This document shows, piece by piece, positions 1-8,138 of a DNA stretch of 33,354 bases (position 1 is the stretch's first letter; the number at the start of each line of letters is the position of its first letter). The notes under the pieces were generated by a model. The model had not been told where the DNA came from. It saw nothing but the letters and a program-made list of their open reading frames with translations, and made no database searches. Origin of the DNA: Cyclobacteriaceae bacterium. Its GTDB lineage: Bacteria; Bacteroidota; Bacteroidia; Cytophagales; Cyclobacteriaceae. A program made the translations under genes and the position numbers. The stretch lies in NCBI GenBank assembly GCA_023151255.1, contig JAKLJG010000018.1, forward strand, positions 12,277-45,630. Reading direction: 5' to 3'.

Positions 1-151
1 TGCCTTAACCGGCTGCGTTTCGGTGTATGAAGAGGTAGCTTTCCAAAAAAACATCTTCACTGTATTTTCTGACAATTTACGGCACGCAACCTGATTTTAC
101 TCATACCTGCCTGTGGATTAAGGGATTACCTTAATTGTTAAAAATGAACTT

Positions 152-349
152 ATGAAACGCATCCTTGTAACCCTTAAAAAGAAAGTGGACCCCGCCCCCA
201 AACTGATGGTTACCGAATGGGTAACGGAAGAAGAACTGAAAGCCATCCGCAAAAAGTACGGCAATCAGTTTGATCCTGAAGAGCCCATTATCAATTTCAT
301 TAGCGACCAGCTTGTACTAGTCTCGTTTACCGTTTGGATAAGCAACTAA
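152..349 (+). CDS. Small hypothetical protein
   Basis: The gene encodes 65 residues starting at an ATG; a nearby ATG at 144 runs straight into a stop, so 152 is the only sensible start. The protein has a basic beginning (MKRILVTLKKK), a charged central helix-like part (EEELKAIRKKYGNQF) and a hydrophobic end (residues about 47-63). I recognise no family. The reading frame has codon use like its neighbours and no internal anomalies, but the protein is short and nothing in context confirms it. The 151 bases before it hold no gene or RNA that I can identify. It could be a small soluble protein or a chance frame. Confidence 0.4.
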   Translation: MKRILVTLKKKVDPAPKLMVTEWVTEEELKAIRKKYGNQFDPEEPIINFISDQLVLVSFTVWISN

Positions 350-420
350 AAAAATTAACGGGGTTCGATTCACGCAACACTAAAATATTTTATACTTTTC
401 AGTCTAAATTTTAAGTTGCT

Positions 421-678
421 ATGGCTAAGAAAAAAGCTACCAAAAAGTCGAAAGCGAAACCCAAAAAGGCTGTGAAGAAATCCAAAGCCAAGGGTAAGAA
501 AGCGGCAAAACCGGCTAAAAAGAAAGTGGTTAAGAAAGCTGCAAAGAAAAAGGCGGCCCCGAAGAAAAAAGCGGCTCCTAAACCTGCGCCAGCCCCTGCA
601 CCCGCTCCGCAGCCTGCCGCACCTGCTGCTCCGCCATCGTTATTCGGTACGAGCGAAGGAAGCGGAACAGGTATGTAA
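421..678 (+). CDS. Histone H1-like lysine/alanine/proline-rich protein
   Basis: The 85-residue protein is almost entirely Lys, Ala and Pro. Residues 2-54 are runs of KKA, KAK and PKK, followed by an Ala-Pro segment (about 55-72) and a short Ser/Gly tail. This composition is that of bacterial histone H1-like (HC1/Hc2-like) nucleoid proteins, which bind DNA through an unstructured basic tail. A role in coating or condensing DNA is inferred from composition only. An AT-rich stretch with a TATACTTTTC element lies about 30 bases before the ATG and may be part of its promoter. The gene ends in a strong hairpin shared with the opposing acyltransferase gene. The long Ala/Phe-rich frame on the opposite strand is a mirror of the Lys/Ala codons and not a gene. 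Confidence 0.8.
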   Translation: MAKKKATKKSKAKPKKAVKKSKAKGKKAAKPAKKKVVKKAAKKKAAPKKKAAPKPAPAPAPAPQPAAPAAPPSLFGTSEGSGTGM

Positions 679-696
679 TGCCGGGTTTCCCGACAC

Positions 697-730
697 AAAA
701 AAAGCGACCGCAAGTGGTCGCTTTTTTTTT
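697..730. terminator. Bidirectional intrinsic terminator
   Basis: A run of seven A, the stem GCGACC (704-709) with GGTCGC (716-721), a six-base loop and a run of nine T form a rho-independent terminator that works on either strand. It lies between two convergent genes, the histone-like gene (+) and the acyltransferase gene (-). Confidence 0.9.
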
Positions 731-731
731 C

Positions 732-1292
732 TTATAAATGCCCCAGGCCCTTATCGGGTATTTTACCTTGAATGGGCCTGAAAAAAGATAGTATCTTTTC
801 AAAGTCTGCAGCCTGGTTATCCGAGGCTTTCCAAGGCTCTGAAAAAATTACCTGTTTATGTTCGAAGTCCAGTGCCACCATAACAATGGGCACATCGGCC
901 TTTTTAGCAATGTTGTAAAAACCGGTGCGCAACCGCTCAACCCGTTTACGGGTACCCTCGGGCGACAAGGCCAGGGCAAACTCATTTTTTGAATTAAAGA
1001 TTTTGACCACCTCATCTACCATATTCTGATTTGAAGTGCGGTCAACAGGCGTACCACCAAGCCACCGGAATATGAAGCCAAATGGTGGCCTGAACAACTC
1101 TTTCTTACCCAGGTAGCGGGCGTGCTCAAGCCGAAGCACGCTGCGGTAAAGTACGCCAATTACAAAGTCCCAATTACTTGTATGCGGGGCTACAATAACC
1201 ACATATTTTTTTTCGCGTATCGGAAAGGCCCCAAGGGGTTCAGGATTCCAGCCTGATATGGTTAAAATAAATTTTGCAAGCCAGCGAAACAT
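732..1292 (-). CDS. Lysophospholipid acyltransferase (PlsC/1-acylglycerol-3-phosphate acyltransferase family)
   Basis: The 186-residue protein carries the acyltransferase signature HTSNWD (His37 and Asp42 of the HX4D catalytic pair), then GGTPVDRTS (acceptor-binding block) and SPEGTRKR (block III). Family members transfer an acyl chain to lysophosphatidate or a related glycerol acceptor at the inner membrane. The protein is short for PlsC (usually about 240) and lacks a long N-terminal membrane segment, like other compact members in Bacteroidota, so the exact acceptor is uncertain. Its ATG lies two bases after the stop codon of the sensor kinase gene, so the two are almost certainly co-transcribed. 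It ends at the shared bidirectional terminator. Confidence 0.88.
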   Translation of the reverse strand: MFRWLAKFILTISGWNPEPLGAFPIREKKYVVIVAPHTSNWDFVIGVLYRSVLRLEHARYLGKKELFRPPFGFIFRWLGGTPVDRTSNQNMVDEVVKIFNSKNEFALALSPEGTRKRVERLRTGFYNIAKKADVPIVMVALDFEHKQVIFSEPWKASDNQAADFEKILSFFRPIQGKIPDKGLGHL

Positions 1293-1294
1293 GC

Positions 1295-3997
1295 TTATAC
1301 GGAGATCATGCTGAGTTTGGTGCTACGGGGCAAAACCACTTTAAAAGTAGTACCCAAATCAATCTGCGAGGTAAAGGATATTTGGCCATCCAGCTTTTCA
1401 ACAGCCTTTTTTACAATGTATAAGCCCAGTCCATTACCTTTAGAATAATGGCTGGCTCTGAAGTACATATCAAAAATTTTATCGTGGTAGGCCGCATCTA
1501 TCCCATGGCCGTTGTCGGTTAATTCCATCACCACCTTGTCTCCTTCTTCATAAACCTGTAAACTAAGTTTGGGGTTTACGGGCGAAGCAAACTGAAGAGA
1601 ATTCTCAACCAGGTTTTCTAAAATAACTTTTATCAGTACCGGGTATGAAGTAAAAGGGGTTGTCAGGTTAACGGTGCAGTCTATCAGAAAATGTTTGTGT
1701 GTTAATTCTTCGCGGTAACTGTCACAAACCGAATCAAACAGTTCACGGATAGCCACTTCTTTATAATACAACTCCAGGGTGCCCACATCGCTGATGGATT
1801 GAAGTTTCACCAGCATTTTATCCAGGTTCATGGCTGTTTCACGCACCCGTTCAAACAGTTCTAACGCAGCCGGATCTTTAACGGTAATTTTAGCCACCTC
1901 GGCCAGCCCCAAAAACGTAGTAAGTGGTCGCCTGAAGTCGTGCGATGACCGGTAAAAAAAGGTATCCAGCTCTTTATAGGCTTGCTTTAATTCGTTAGTA
2001 CGCCTGTTCACCTCTTCTTCCAGGCCGCGGTTAATTTCATTAATGGTTTGGTTGGCCTCCATCAGTTCTTCCGACTGGGCCTGGATTTCTTCCTGCTTCT
2101 CGGCCAACTGTTGGTTAAGTTTGGTTAGTTCCCTGTTCGCCTCGGTCAACTCTTCGGTTTGAGTCTGTATCTCTTCATGTTGCTCCTTTATTTCCAGGTG
2201 AGCGCGTTGAATTGTGCGTTTTGATTTGTAAATGTTCCAGGCCAATGCACTTATCAGTATAAAGGCAAAAATTGTAGATGCGATAACCAATCGCTGTGTT
2301 TGAATTTGCGCCTGCTGTAATAACAGTTGGTTCTCTCTTGTTTGTTTTTCCTGGTTTAGCAGTTGTATCTGCTGTTCTTTCTGTTCAATCTGGTAGATGG
2401 CCTGCATTTCGGCCATCTTTGCCCGGCTGCTGGTAGTATAAATACTGTCGCTCAACACCTTTGCCTTTCGCTGGTATTCAAACGCCTTTTTGTAATCGGC
2501 ACGGTTACTGTAAAACTCCGCATAGTTTTCAAAGTTATTTTTAAGCAGCAACCGTGAGTTGGTTTCGAGGGCCGCTTTATTTGCCAAACGCAGATACTTC
2601 TCGGCTTCTCCAAACTGGTTAAGGCGCATTAGCGTTTTTGCAATGGCATTATACGAAATACCCTGACTAAGCTTATTGGTTACCCGTTCTTCAATGCTTA
2701 TAGCCTGTTTTTGAAGCGCCAGGGCTTTCTCAAGTTGACCCATATCTTCATAGACTAATGATAAGTTGAAGATGACCGCAGATATTCCTTCCAAATGGCC
2801 TATTATTTCTCTGATTTGTTTTGATTTCTCCAATTCCTGAATGGCTTCGGCATGCCGTTTTTGTAACAGGTAAATAAGGCCGCGAACATTGTGACAGTAT
2901 GAAACACCATGTTGGTTGCCAATGGCGGTGTTAATTGTCTGCGAACGATTTACATAATCTAATGCCAGGTCATAGTTTCCTAACTCCTTATATACCCATG
3001 CCAACTCGCTATAAGCAGTTGCCGTACGCAAACGCAGGTTGTGCTTTTCAGTGATTTTAAGCGTTTCGTAAAAATATTTGGCCGCCATCTCAAACTGGCC
3101 AAGGTCCTCGTAAATCTCACCAATGCGTTGAAGCACTTCGGCTTGTTGTGGTGGATATTGGTATTGTTTAAGGATTTCAAATGCTTCAAAGGCTTCTTCA
3201 AGAGCTTCGGAGTAATTGCTTTGGCGCAGCGCCAGGCCAGCCAGACCAAGGTGACATTGAATGAGCTGGTACCGGTTCGAAATTTTATCTACCAGCGCCA
3301 TGCCCTTCAGGTAGTACTCCTTTGCTTTATCATACTGCAACAAATTGGCATAGGCATTTCCGGTATATAACCAGATGCCTATTTGAAGAACAGGATCGTA
3401 AATTTCATCCACATATTGCTGGGCTAATGCCAGCGCCTCCAGTGCTTCAACATTGCGATACCTGATCACGTTGGTTAAGCCAATGTTTTTATAGGCGGTG
3501 GCAATGGATTTTTTATCGTCTGTTGTCATCGCCTCCTTCAGAGCCAGGTTATAGTAATACCCGGCCGAATCAAAGTTGGACAAATCGCGGTAAGCACTAC
3601 CCATCATGGAATAATTATAAACAGTGAGCTCAGTTGCATTTTCAACTTTTACAGAATCAGCAAGACGATAATACCGGAAGGCCATCGGAAAATCGGATTT
3701 GCTGACATAGCCAATCCCCACATAACAGTAACTACGCTTAATACCTTTACCATAATTTAAAGCCAGTGCCTGCTTTAAAGCTTTCTCGGCAAATTCAAGC
3801 GCCAGCGAGTCATCAAAATCATAGAGCTCATAGGCTATATCGCAGAGAATATCAACCCGTTTTTCAGGATTTCGCTCGATGGTTAGTACCGTGCGAAGGC
3901 TGTCGGCCACCGGGGTTTGAGCCCCCAAGCGGACGGTAAGGAGCAGAGCAAAAATGCTCAGTTGCAAAAACCTGATAATTAACCTCACTGCAGACAA
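1295..3997 (-). CDS. TPR-containing membrane sensor histidine kinase
   Basis: The 900-residue protein begins with a signal sequence (about 1-26). A long array of tetratricopeptide repeats follows to about residue 500 in the periplasm (units such as EALEEAFEAFEIL and QFEMAAKYFYETL), then a coiled coil and one membrane helix at about 567-588. A cytoplasmic coiled coil holds the duplicated motif EEIQTQTEEL / EEIQAQSEEL. The kinase core has the phospho-acceptor His686 in SSHDFRRPL, an N box at 792-804, the ATP-binding DNGHG at 828-832 and the glycine box NGLGLYI at about 855. No receiver or output domain is fused and no response regulator lies next to it, so its partner is unknown. Architectures like this are common in Bacteroidota; the signal is not known. 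It heads an operon with the acyltransferase gene. Confidence 0.93.
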   Translation of the reverse strand: MSAVRLIIRFLQLSIFALLLTVRLGAQTPVADSLRTVLTIERNPEKRVDILCDIAYELYDFDDSLALEFAEKALKQALALNYGKGIKRSYCYVGIGYVSKSDFPMAFRYYRLADSVKVENATELTVYNYSMMGSAYRDLSNFDSAGYYYNLALKEAMTTDDKKSIATAYKNIGLTNVIRYRNVEALEALALAQQYVDEIYDPVLQIGIWLYTGNAYANLLQYDKAKEYYLKGMALVDKISNRYQLIQCHLGLAGLALRQSNYSEALEEAFEAFEILKQYQYPPQQAEVLQRIGEIYEDLGQFEMAAKYFYETLKITEKHNLRLRTATAYSELAWVYKELGNYDLALDYVNRSQTINTAIGNQHGVSYCHNVRGLIYLLQKRHAEAIQELEKSKQIREIIGHLEGISAVIFNLSLVYEDMGQLEKALALQKQAISIEERVTNKLSQGISYNAIAKTLMRLNQFGEAEKYLRLANKAALETNSRLLLKNNFENYAEFYSNRADYKKAFEYQRKAKVLSDSIYTTSSRAKMAEMQAIYQIEQKEQQIQLLNQEKQTRENQLLLQQAQIQTQRLVIASTIFAFILISALAWNIYKSKRTIQRAHLEIKEQHEEIQTQTEELTEANRELTKLNQQLAEKQEEIQAQSEELMEANQTINEINRGLEEEVNRRTNELKQAYKELDTFFYRSSHDFRRPLTTFLGLAEVAKITVKDPAALELFERVRETAMNLDKMLVKLQSISDVGTLELYYKEVAIRELFDSVCDSYREELTHKHFLIDCTVNLTTPFTSYPVLIKVILENLVENSLQFASPVNPKLSLQVYEEGDKVVMELTDNGHGIDAAYHDKIFDMYFRASHYSKGNGLGLYIVKKAVEKLDGQISFTSQIDLGTTFKVVLPRSTKLSMISV

Positions 3998-4081
3998 TTT
4001 AATGACCTCAAGCTAAGAGTTTTACGTGGCTCAATCAATAGATTTAATTTCACACCGAAATCCTTAGTAACTTTCGGCCAT

Positions 4082-4825
4082 ATGCTCGGGAAACTATCGT
4101 TTGTTGGCAGTAAAAGCCTTCAGCAGGAAAAGCAAAAAGATTACCGTAATGTAGTGCTCATCCAGGTGGCCATCATTACCATGGGGTTGCTCCTGTCAGG
4201 CCCCCTGCTGGAGGACTCGCGAAGCGAAACCTCCAAACTCATCATCTCGATTTTCTCCTTTTTCGGAGCGCTGTACGCCTTTTTGTTATGGGACCTGCTA
4301 CGGAATTTCACTACCAGCAACCTGCTTATCAGGGTCATTCTTTTCATATTAATAGGCATTGTGGTGTTCGGCATTCTGATTGAATTCCCCTACTATAAAC
4401 TTCTTGAACTTGAAAACAGGCGGGGCGCCCTGCTGATCATTCACGGCTTGCTCTTCCCTATTGAAGTAACCGTAATTGCCTTTACCATACGGGATATATT
4501 CGGTTCAGAATTCCTTACCCCTGATAAACTTTGGGGTTCGGCTTGTGTTTATTTAATGACGGGTATATCATTTGGCAGTTTGTACGATTTAATCTGTATT
4601 AGTGGCTACGGCAACCTGGGTATTGAACTGGAGTTGGGTATACCCAACTATGCCGAGTGCGTTGGGCATAGCCTGAGCCTGCTGGGCGGTATTGACTCGC
4701 GTTATCCGGATGCCACGTACCTGATTAAAAACCTGGGCGTAATTGAAGGACTGTGGGGCAGTTTGTTTACCGTACTCATTATTGGCAAATTGCTGGGGCT
4801 ACCCAAACCCAGTGAAAAAAATTAA
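4082..4825 (+). CDS. Integral membrane protein resembling a two-helix ion channel, with degenerate pore loop
   Basis: The 247-residue protein has about six hydrophobic segments (near 23-43, 53-73, 81-101, 116-137, 151-171 and 218-240). The last two helices with the loop between them resemble the two-helix potassium-channel module: the line LTPDKLWGSACVYL opens the first helix and GVIEGLWGSLFTVLIIGKLL closes the second. Between them, where channels carry a TxGYG-type selectivity filter, this protein has SLLGGIDSRYP (about 199-209). The resemblance is my own pattern reading. It may be a non-selective or non-conducting relative, or an unrelated membrane protein. It is followed after 31 bases by the prohibitin gene, so co-transcription is possible. 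Confidence 0.6.
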   Translation: MLGKLSFVGSKSLQQEKQKDYRNVVLIQVAIITMGLLLSGPLLEDSRSETSKLIISIFSFFGALYAFLLWDLLRNFTTSNLLIRVILFILIGIVVFGILIEFPYYKLLELENRRGALLIIHGLLFPIEVTVIAFTIRDIFGSEFLTPDKLWGSACVYLMTGISFGSLYDLICISGYGNLGIELELGIPNYAECVGHSLSLLGGIDSRYPDATYLIKNLGVIEGLWGSLFTVLIIGKLLGLPKPSEKN

Positions 4826-4856
4826 CATGCACATAAACCAAAATTAAAGTACCACT

Positions 4857-5675
4857 ATGAAAGGAAACCGTTTCTTACCCTTTATTATCCTTGGTGTTAT
4901 CGCCCTGTTTGTAATAGCCGGCATTTCATCAAGCTTATTTTACACCGTTCAGGCCGATGAGCGGGCTGTAATTTTTTACAAATTTGGCAGCGGACTGGAT
5001 AAAGAAAACGTTATTCAGCCAGGATTTCACACCAAGGCCCCTTGGAACGATGTGTACATCTATACGGTGCGCGAAACAGCCACCGATGAGAATATGGATG
5101 TGCTGGATAAAAATGGTTTGCCTATTCATGTGGACGTAACCGTTCGTTTTTATCCCGTTCCGGAAAAAATAGGATACATCCACGAAAAGTTTAACCGCGG
5201 TTACGTAAATACCCTCATTATACCCGAAGCCCGCTCTGCCGTACGCCAGGTGATGGGCCGTTACACAGCCGAAGAGATTTATTCAACCAAACGGGCCGAA
5301 GTGGAAAACACCATCAAGTCGGAATGTGAAAACATCCTCAGCCAAAACAATGTACACATGGCCGCCCTGCTTATTCGGTCCATCCAGTTGCCTGAACAAA
5401 TTCGGGTGGCTATCCAAAACAAATTGCAACAGGAGCAGGAGGCACTGGCATATCAGTTTAGATTGGAAAAAGAAAAAAGTGAAGCCGAACGCAAGCGCAT
5501 TCAGGCCGAAGGTGAAGCCCGTGCAAACAATATTATTAATAACAGCCTTACCGATAAACTGCTAAAAATGAGAGGGATAGAAGCAACTCTTGAATTGGCG
5601 AAATCGCCCAACTCGAAAATTGTAGTAGTGGGCTCAGGCAAAGATGGCTTGCCGATGATACTGGGAAATAATTAA
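4857..5675 (+). CDS. Prohibitin-family SPFH/band 7 membrane protein
   Basis: The 272-residue protein has one N-terminal membrane anchor (about 8-29) followed by a band 7/SPFH domain (about 30-200) beginning TVQADERAVIFYKFG and including the stretch NTLIIPEARSAVRQVM. A charged coiled coil with KEKSEAERKRIQAEGEARA occupies about 200-235. Members assemble into large rings at the cytoplasmic membrane and are thought to organise membrane microdomains and to restrain FtsH-type proteases. The architecture and length match bacterial prohibitin homologues. It lies between a membrane protein and citrate synthase on the same strand. No protease gene is adjacent. Confidence 0.92.
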   Translation: MKGNRFLPFIILGVIALFVIAGISSSLFYTVQADERAVIFYKFGSGLDKENVIQPGFHTKAPWNDVYIYTVRETATDENMDVLDKNGLPIHVDVTVRFYPVPEKIGYIHEKFNRGYVNTLIIPEARSAVRQVMGRYTAEEIYSTKRAEVENTIKSECENILSQNNVHMAALLIRSIQLPEQIRVAIQNKLQQEQEALAYQFRLEKEKSEAERKRIQAEGEARANNIINNSLTDKLLKMRGIEATLELAKSPNSKIVVVGSGKDGLPMILGNN

Positions 5676-5744
5676 TTGCATAACCCATATTTTTTAGAAA
5701 TAGGCAACCTGTTATATTTAGAAGCACCTGAAAATACATACACC

Positions 5745-7031
5745 ATGGCAAAAACGGCTGAACTTATTATCGATGGTAAATCATACACCTTCCCTGTTAT
5801 TGAAGGAAGCGAAAAGGAACTGGCTATCGACATCAGTGACCTTCGCGATAAAACCGGATACATAACGCTTGACATCGGATACAAAAACACCGGTTCAACC
5901 AAAAGTGCCATCACTTTTCTGGACGGTGAGCAGGGTGTATTACACTACCGGGGCTATGCTATCGAAGAACTGGCCGAAAAGTCAACATTTCTGGAAGTAG
6001 CTTACCTGTTGATTTTCGGTGAACTACCCACCAAGGCCGAGTACGAAAAATTTACTTCTGATATTACCAAGCGTACCTTGGTGCATGAAGACATTAAAAA
6101 AATACTGGACGGGTTTCCGTCAACCTCACACCCGATGGGTGTGCTTTCATCACTTTTCTGTGCACAAACGGCCTTTTACCCTGAGTCGCTTAATCCTAAC
6201 CGGCCTCCGGATGGCGTGTACCTGAGCATCATCCGCTCGCTGGGTAAAATGCCCACCTTCGCGGCATGGTCGTACAAAAATGCGGTAGGCCACCCGGTGA
6301 ACTACCCGGATAACAAGCTTGATTACTGCGCCCGATTTTTAAAAATGATGTTTGCCCTTCCCGGGCAGGATTATGAAGTTGACCCGGTTGTTGCCGATGC
6401 CCTTGATAAACTCTTCATCCTCCATGCCGATCACGAGCAGAACTGCTCCACTTCTACGGTTCGGATTGTAGGGTCATCCAAAGCAAGTATTTATTCAGCC
6501 ATATCCGCAGGCATCAATGCCCTGTGGGGCCCCTTGCACGGAGGCGCCAACCAGGAAGTAATCATTATGCTGGAAAACATCCGCAAAGATGGCGGAAACA
6601 TTGACAAGTGGATCGCCAAAGCAAAAGACAAAAACGATCCGTTCCGGCTTATGGGCTTTGGTCACCGGGTTTATAAAAACTTCGATCCCCGCGCCAAAAT
6701 CATCAAAAAAGCAGCTGATGATGTATTGAAAAAGCTGGGCGTAAACGATCCGATTCTGGATATCGCAAAACAACTCGAAGAGATTGCATTAAAGGATCCG
6801 TATTTTGTAGAGCGTAAACTATACCCTAACGTTGATTTCTACTCAGGCATCATTTACCGGGCATTGGGCATTCCGGTAGATATGTTCACCGTTATGTTTG
6901 CCATGGGCCGCCTGCCCGGCTGGATAGCCCAGTGGAAAGAACTACGCGATCAGGGCGAACCCATTGGCAGGCCGCGCCAGGTGTATACCGGTAAAACCCT
7001 CCGGCCGTTTGTTCCCATCGATAAACGTTAG
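5745..7031 (+). CDS. gltA: Citrate synthase
   Basis: This 428-residue enzyme condenses acetyl-CoA with oxaloacetate to citrate, the entry step of the TCA cycle. The catalytic triad is visible: His265 in GPLHGGANQE, His307 in GFGHRVYK and Asp364 in NVDFYSGI, at nearly the same numbering as the E. coli enzyme (264, 305, 362). The N-terminal extra domain beginning AELIIDGKSYTFPVIEG is typical of the hexameric type II enzymes inhibited by NADH. The ATG at 5745 is chosen over an in-frame TTG at 5676 because family members begin at this point and the upstream 23 codons look like leader DNA. That leader contains TATATTTA about 30 bases before the ATG, a possible promoter element. An intrinsic terminator follows the gene. 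Confidence 0.98.
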   Translation: MAKTAELIIDGKSYTFPVIEGSEKELAIDISDLRDKTGYITLDIGYKNTGSTKSAITFLDGEQGVLHYRGYAIEELAEKSTFLEVAYLLIFGELPTKAEYEKFTSDITKRTLVHEDIKKILDGFPSTSHPMGVLSSLFCAQTAFYPESLNPNRPPDGVYLSIIRSLGKMPTFAAWSYKNAVGHPVNYPDNKLDYCARFLKMMFALPGQDYEVDPVVADALDKLFILHADHEQNCSTSTVRIVGSSKASIYSAISAGINALWGPLHGGANQEVIIMLENIRKDGGNIDKWIAKAKDKNDPFRLMGFGHRVYKNFDPRAKIIKKAADDVLKKLGVNDPILDIAKQLEEIALKDPYFVERKLYPNVDFYSGIIYRALGIPVDMFTVMFAMGRLPGWIAQWKELRDQGEPIGRPRQVYTGKTLRPFVPIDKR

Positions 7032-7056
7032 GCAATACCATCCATTTGAATTTCTG

Positions 7057-7089
7057 AGGCTGAAGGATTACTTTCAGCCTTATTTTTTT
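7057..7089 (+). terminator. Intrinsic terminator after citrate synthase, abutting the next start codon
   Basis: AGGCTGAA (7057-7064) pairs perfectly with TTCAGCCT (7073-7080) around an eight-base loop and is followed by TA and seven T (7083-7089). The T run ends directly at the ATG of the acyl-CoA-binding protein gene (7090), so terminator and translation start region overlap. Confidence 0.85.
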
Positions 7090-7353
7090 ATGGAACTAAC
7101 CGAACAATTCGACCAGGCCATAGCCCGATCGAAAGAATTAACCAAACGGCCGACCAATGAAGAGTTGCTTCGGCTCTATGCGTTATATAAACAAGGATCT
7201 GAGGGCGATGTTAACGGAGAGCGTCCCGGTGGTTTTGATTTTAAGGCGCTTGCAAAATACGATGCATGGGCACAACTTAAAGGTAAAACCCGCCAACAGG
7301 CCATGCAAGAGTACATCGACCTGGTAAAAAAGTTAGAGGAAACCTATCGGTAA
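7090..7353 (+). CDS. Acyl-CoA-binding protein (ACBP)
   Basis: The 87-residue protein is a complete ACBP domain: an N-terminal helix ELTEQFDQAIARSKEL, then the signature LRLYALYKQGSEGDVNGERP and the segment KYDAWAQLKGKTRQQAMQEY. ACBPs bind medium- and long-chain acyl-CoA esters in the cytoplasm and buffer or deliver them; they are widespread in eukaryotes and patchy in bacteria. The length matches the family (86-90) only if the ATG at 7090 is used; longer frames run back into citrate synthase. The gene follows citrate synthase and is six bases ahead of rsmE, with which it is probably co-transcribed. The start codon sits against the T run of the preceding terminator, so any transcript must either read through or start within that hairpin. 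Confidence 0.95.
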   Translation: MELTEQFDQAIARSKELTKRPTNEELLRLYALYKQGSEGDVNGERPGGFDFKALAKYDAWAQLKGKTRQQAMQEYIDLVKKLEETYR

Positions 7354-7359
7354 CCGGGT

Positions 7360-8085
7360 ATGCAAACCCTGTTTTATCAGCCGGGCATTTTAGCAGGACT
7401 CAATTACCTTACCCCGGAAGAATCACGGCATTGTATTAAAGTGCTCCGCAAAAAAAATGGCGACCACATTTTTATTACTGATGGAGCGGGAGTACTTGCT
7501 GAAGCCGTCATTACAAACGCTTCGCCTGATAAGTGCGTGTTTAACGTACAGTACGTAAATCACCAGCCAAACCGCGGATATTCATTACGGATGGCTATAG
7601 CCCCAACAAAAAATGCTGAACGGATGGAGTGGCTTATTGAAAAATGTGTGGAGATTGGGATTGATCGCATTTCGTTTATTCAAACTGCACATTCAGAACG
7701 AACAAAAGTAAATGTGGAACGCATGCAGAAAATTGCCATCAGTGCAATGAAGCAGGCCCTACAACCGTTTTGTCCGGTCATTGATCCGCTGCTTTCCTTT
7801 GGTCAGTTCATAAGCAGCATATTTAGCGGCCAGCGATTTATTGCAAAAGGTCATCATGGTAACACCCATCTGATGGATAGTGCTGGGGCCGGCCAGGCTT
7901 ATACGGTTTTGATTGGTCCGGAGGGCGATTTCACCGATGATGAACTTTTGCAGGCCGAAAATTCCGGTTTTATCCCTGTTTCATTGGGTAATTCCAGGCT
8001 GCGTACAGAAACAGCAGGCCTGACGGCCTGCCTCACCATCAGTCTGATAAACAGGCAATTGAACCAAAACCTTACACAGCCATGA
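7360..8085 (+). CDS. rsmE: 16S rRNA (uracil-1498-N3)-methyltransferase
   Basis: The 241-residue protein matches RsmE, a SPOUT-class enzyme that uses S-adenosylmethionine to methylate U1498 of 16S rRNA in the assembled 30S subunit. The N-terminal RNA-binding domain contains LTPEESRHCIKVLRKKNGD. The knotted methyltransferase core shows AERMEWLIEKCVEIGID, AISAMKQALQPFCPVI, IGPEGDFTDDEL and the C-terminal knot SLGNSRLRTETAGLTA. Length and motif order are standard. The start ATG lies six bases after the ACBP gene. The stop codon overlaps an ATG of a 15-codon frame that I do not consider a gene. Confidence 0.97.
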   Translation: MQTLFYQPGILAGLNYLTPEESRHCIKVLRKKNGDHIFITDGAGVLAEAVITNASPDKCVFNVQYVNHQPNRGYSLRMAIAPTKNAERMEWLIEKCVEIGIDRISFIQTAHSERTKVNVERMQKIAISAMKQALQPFCPVIDPLLSFGQFISSIFSGQRFIAKGHHGNTHLMDSAGAGQAYTVLIGPEGDFTDDELLQAENSGFIPVSLGNSRLRTETAGLTACLTISLINRQLNQNLTQP

Positions 8086-8138
8086 AAATGAATATACTGC
8101 CCATGGAGGATGTCATAGTTTCTAAGTAACATTGTGGT

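Noticed and set aside
411-713. Ala/Phe-rich 100-codon frame on the minus strand
   Set aside because: It mirrors the Lys/Ala/Pro codons of the histone-like gene on the plus strand and crosses the terminator.
5676-5744. TTG start that would extend citrate synthase by 23 residues
   Set aside because: Family members begin at the ATG at 5745, and the stretch has promoter-like bases and no family similarity.
6964-7089. Earlier start for the acyl-CoA-binding protein, inside citrate synthase
   Set aside because: The added residues read through the terminator hairpin and are not part of the ACBP domain, which is complete from 7090.
8082-8129. 15-codon frame (MKMNILPMEDVIVSK) overlapping the rsmE stop in ATGA
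   Set aside because: It is too short to judge and has no similarity that I can name; possibly a remnant of a gene start or a chance frame.
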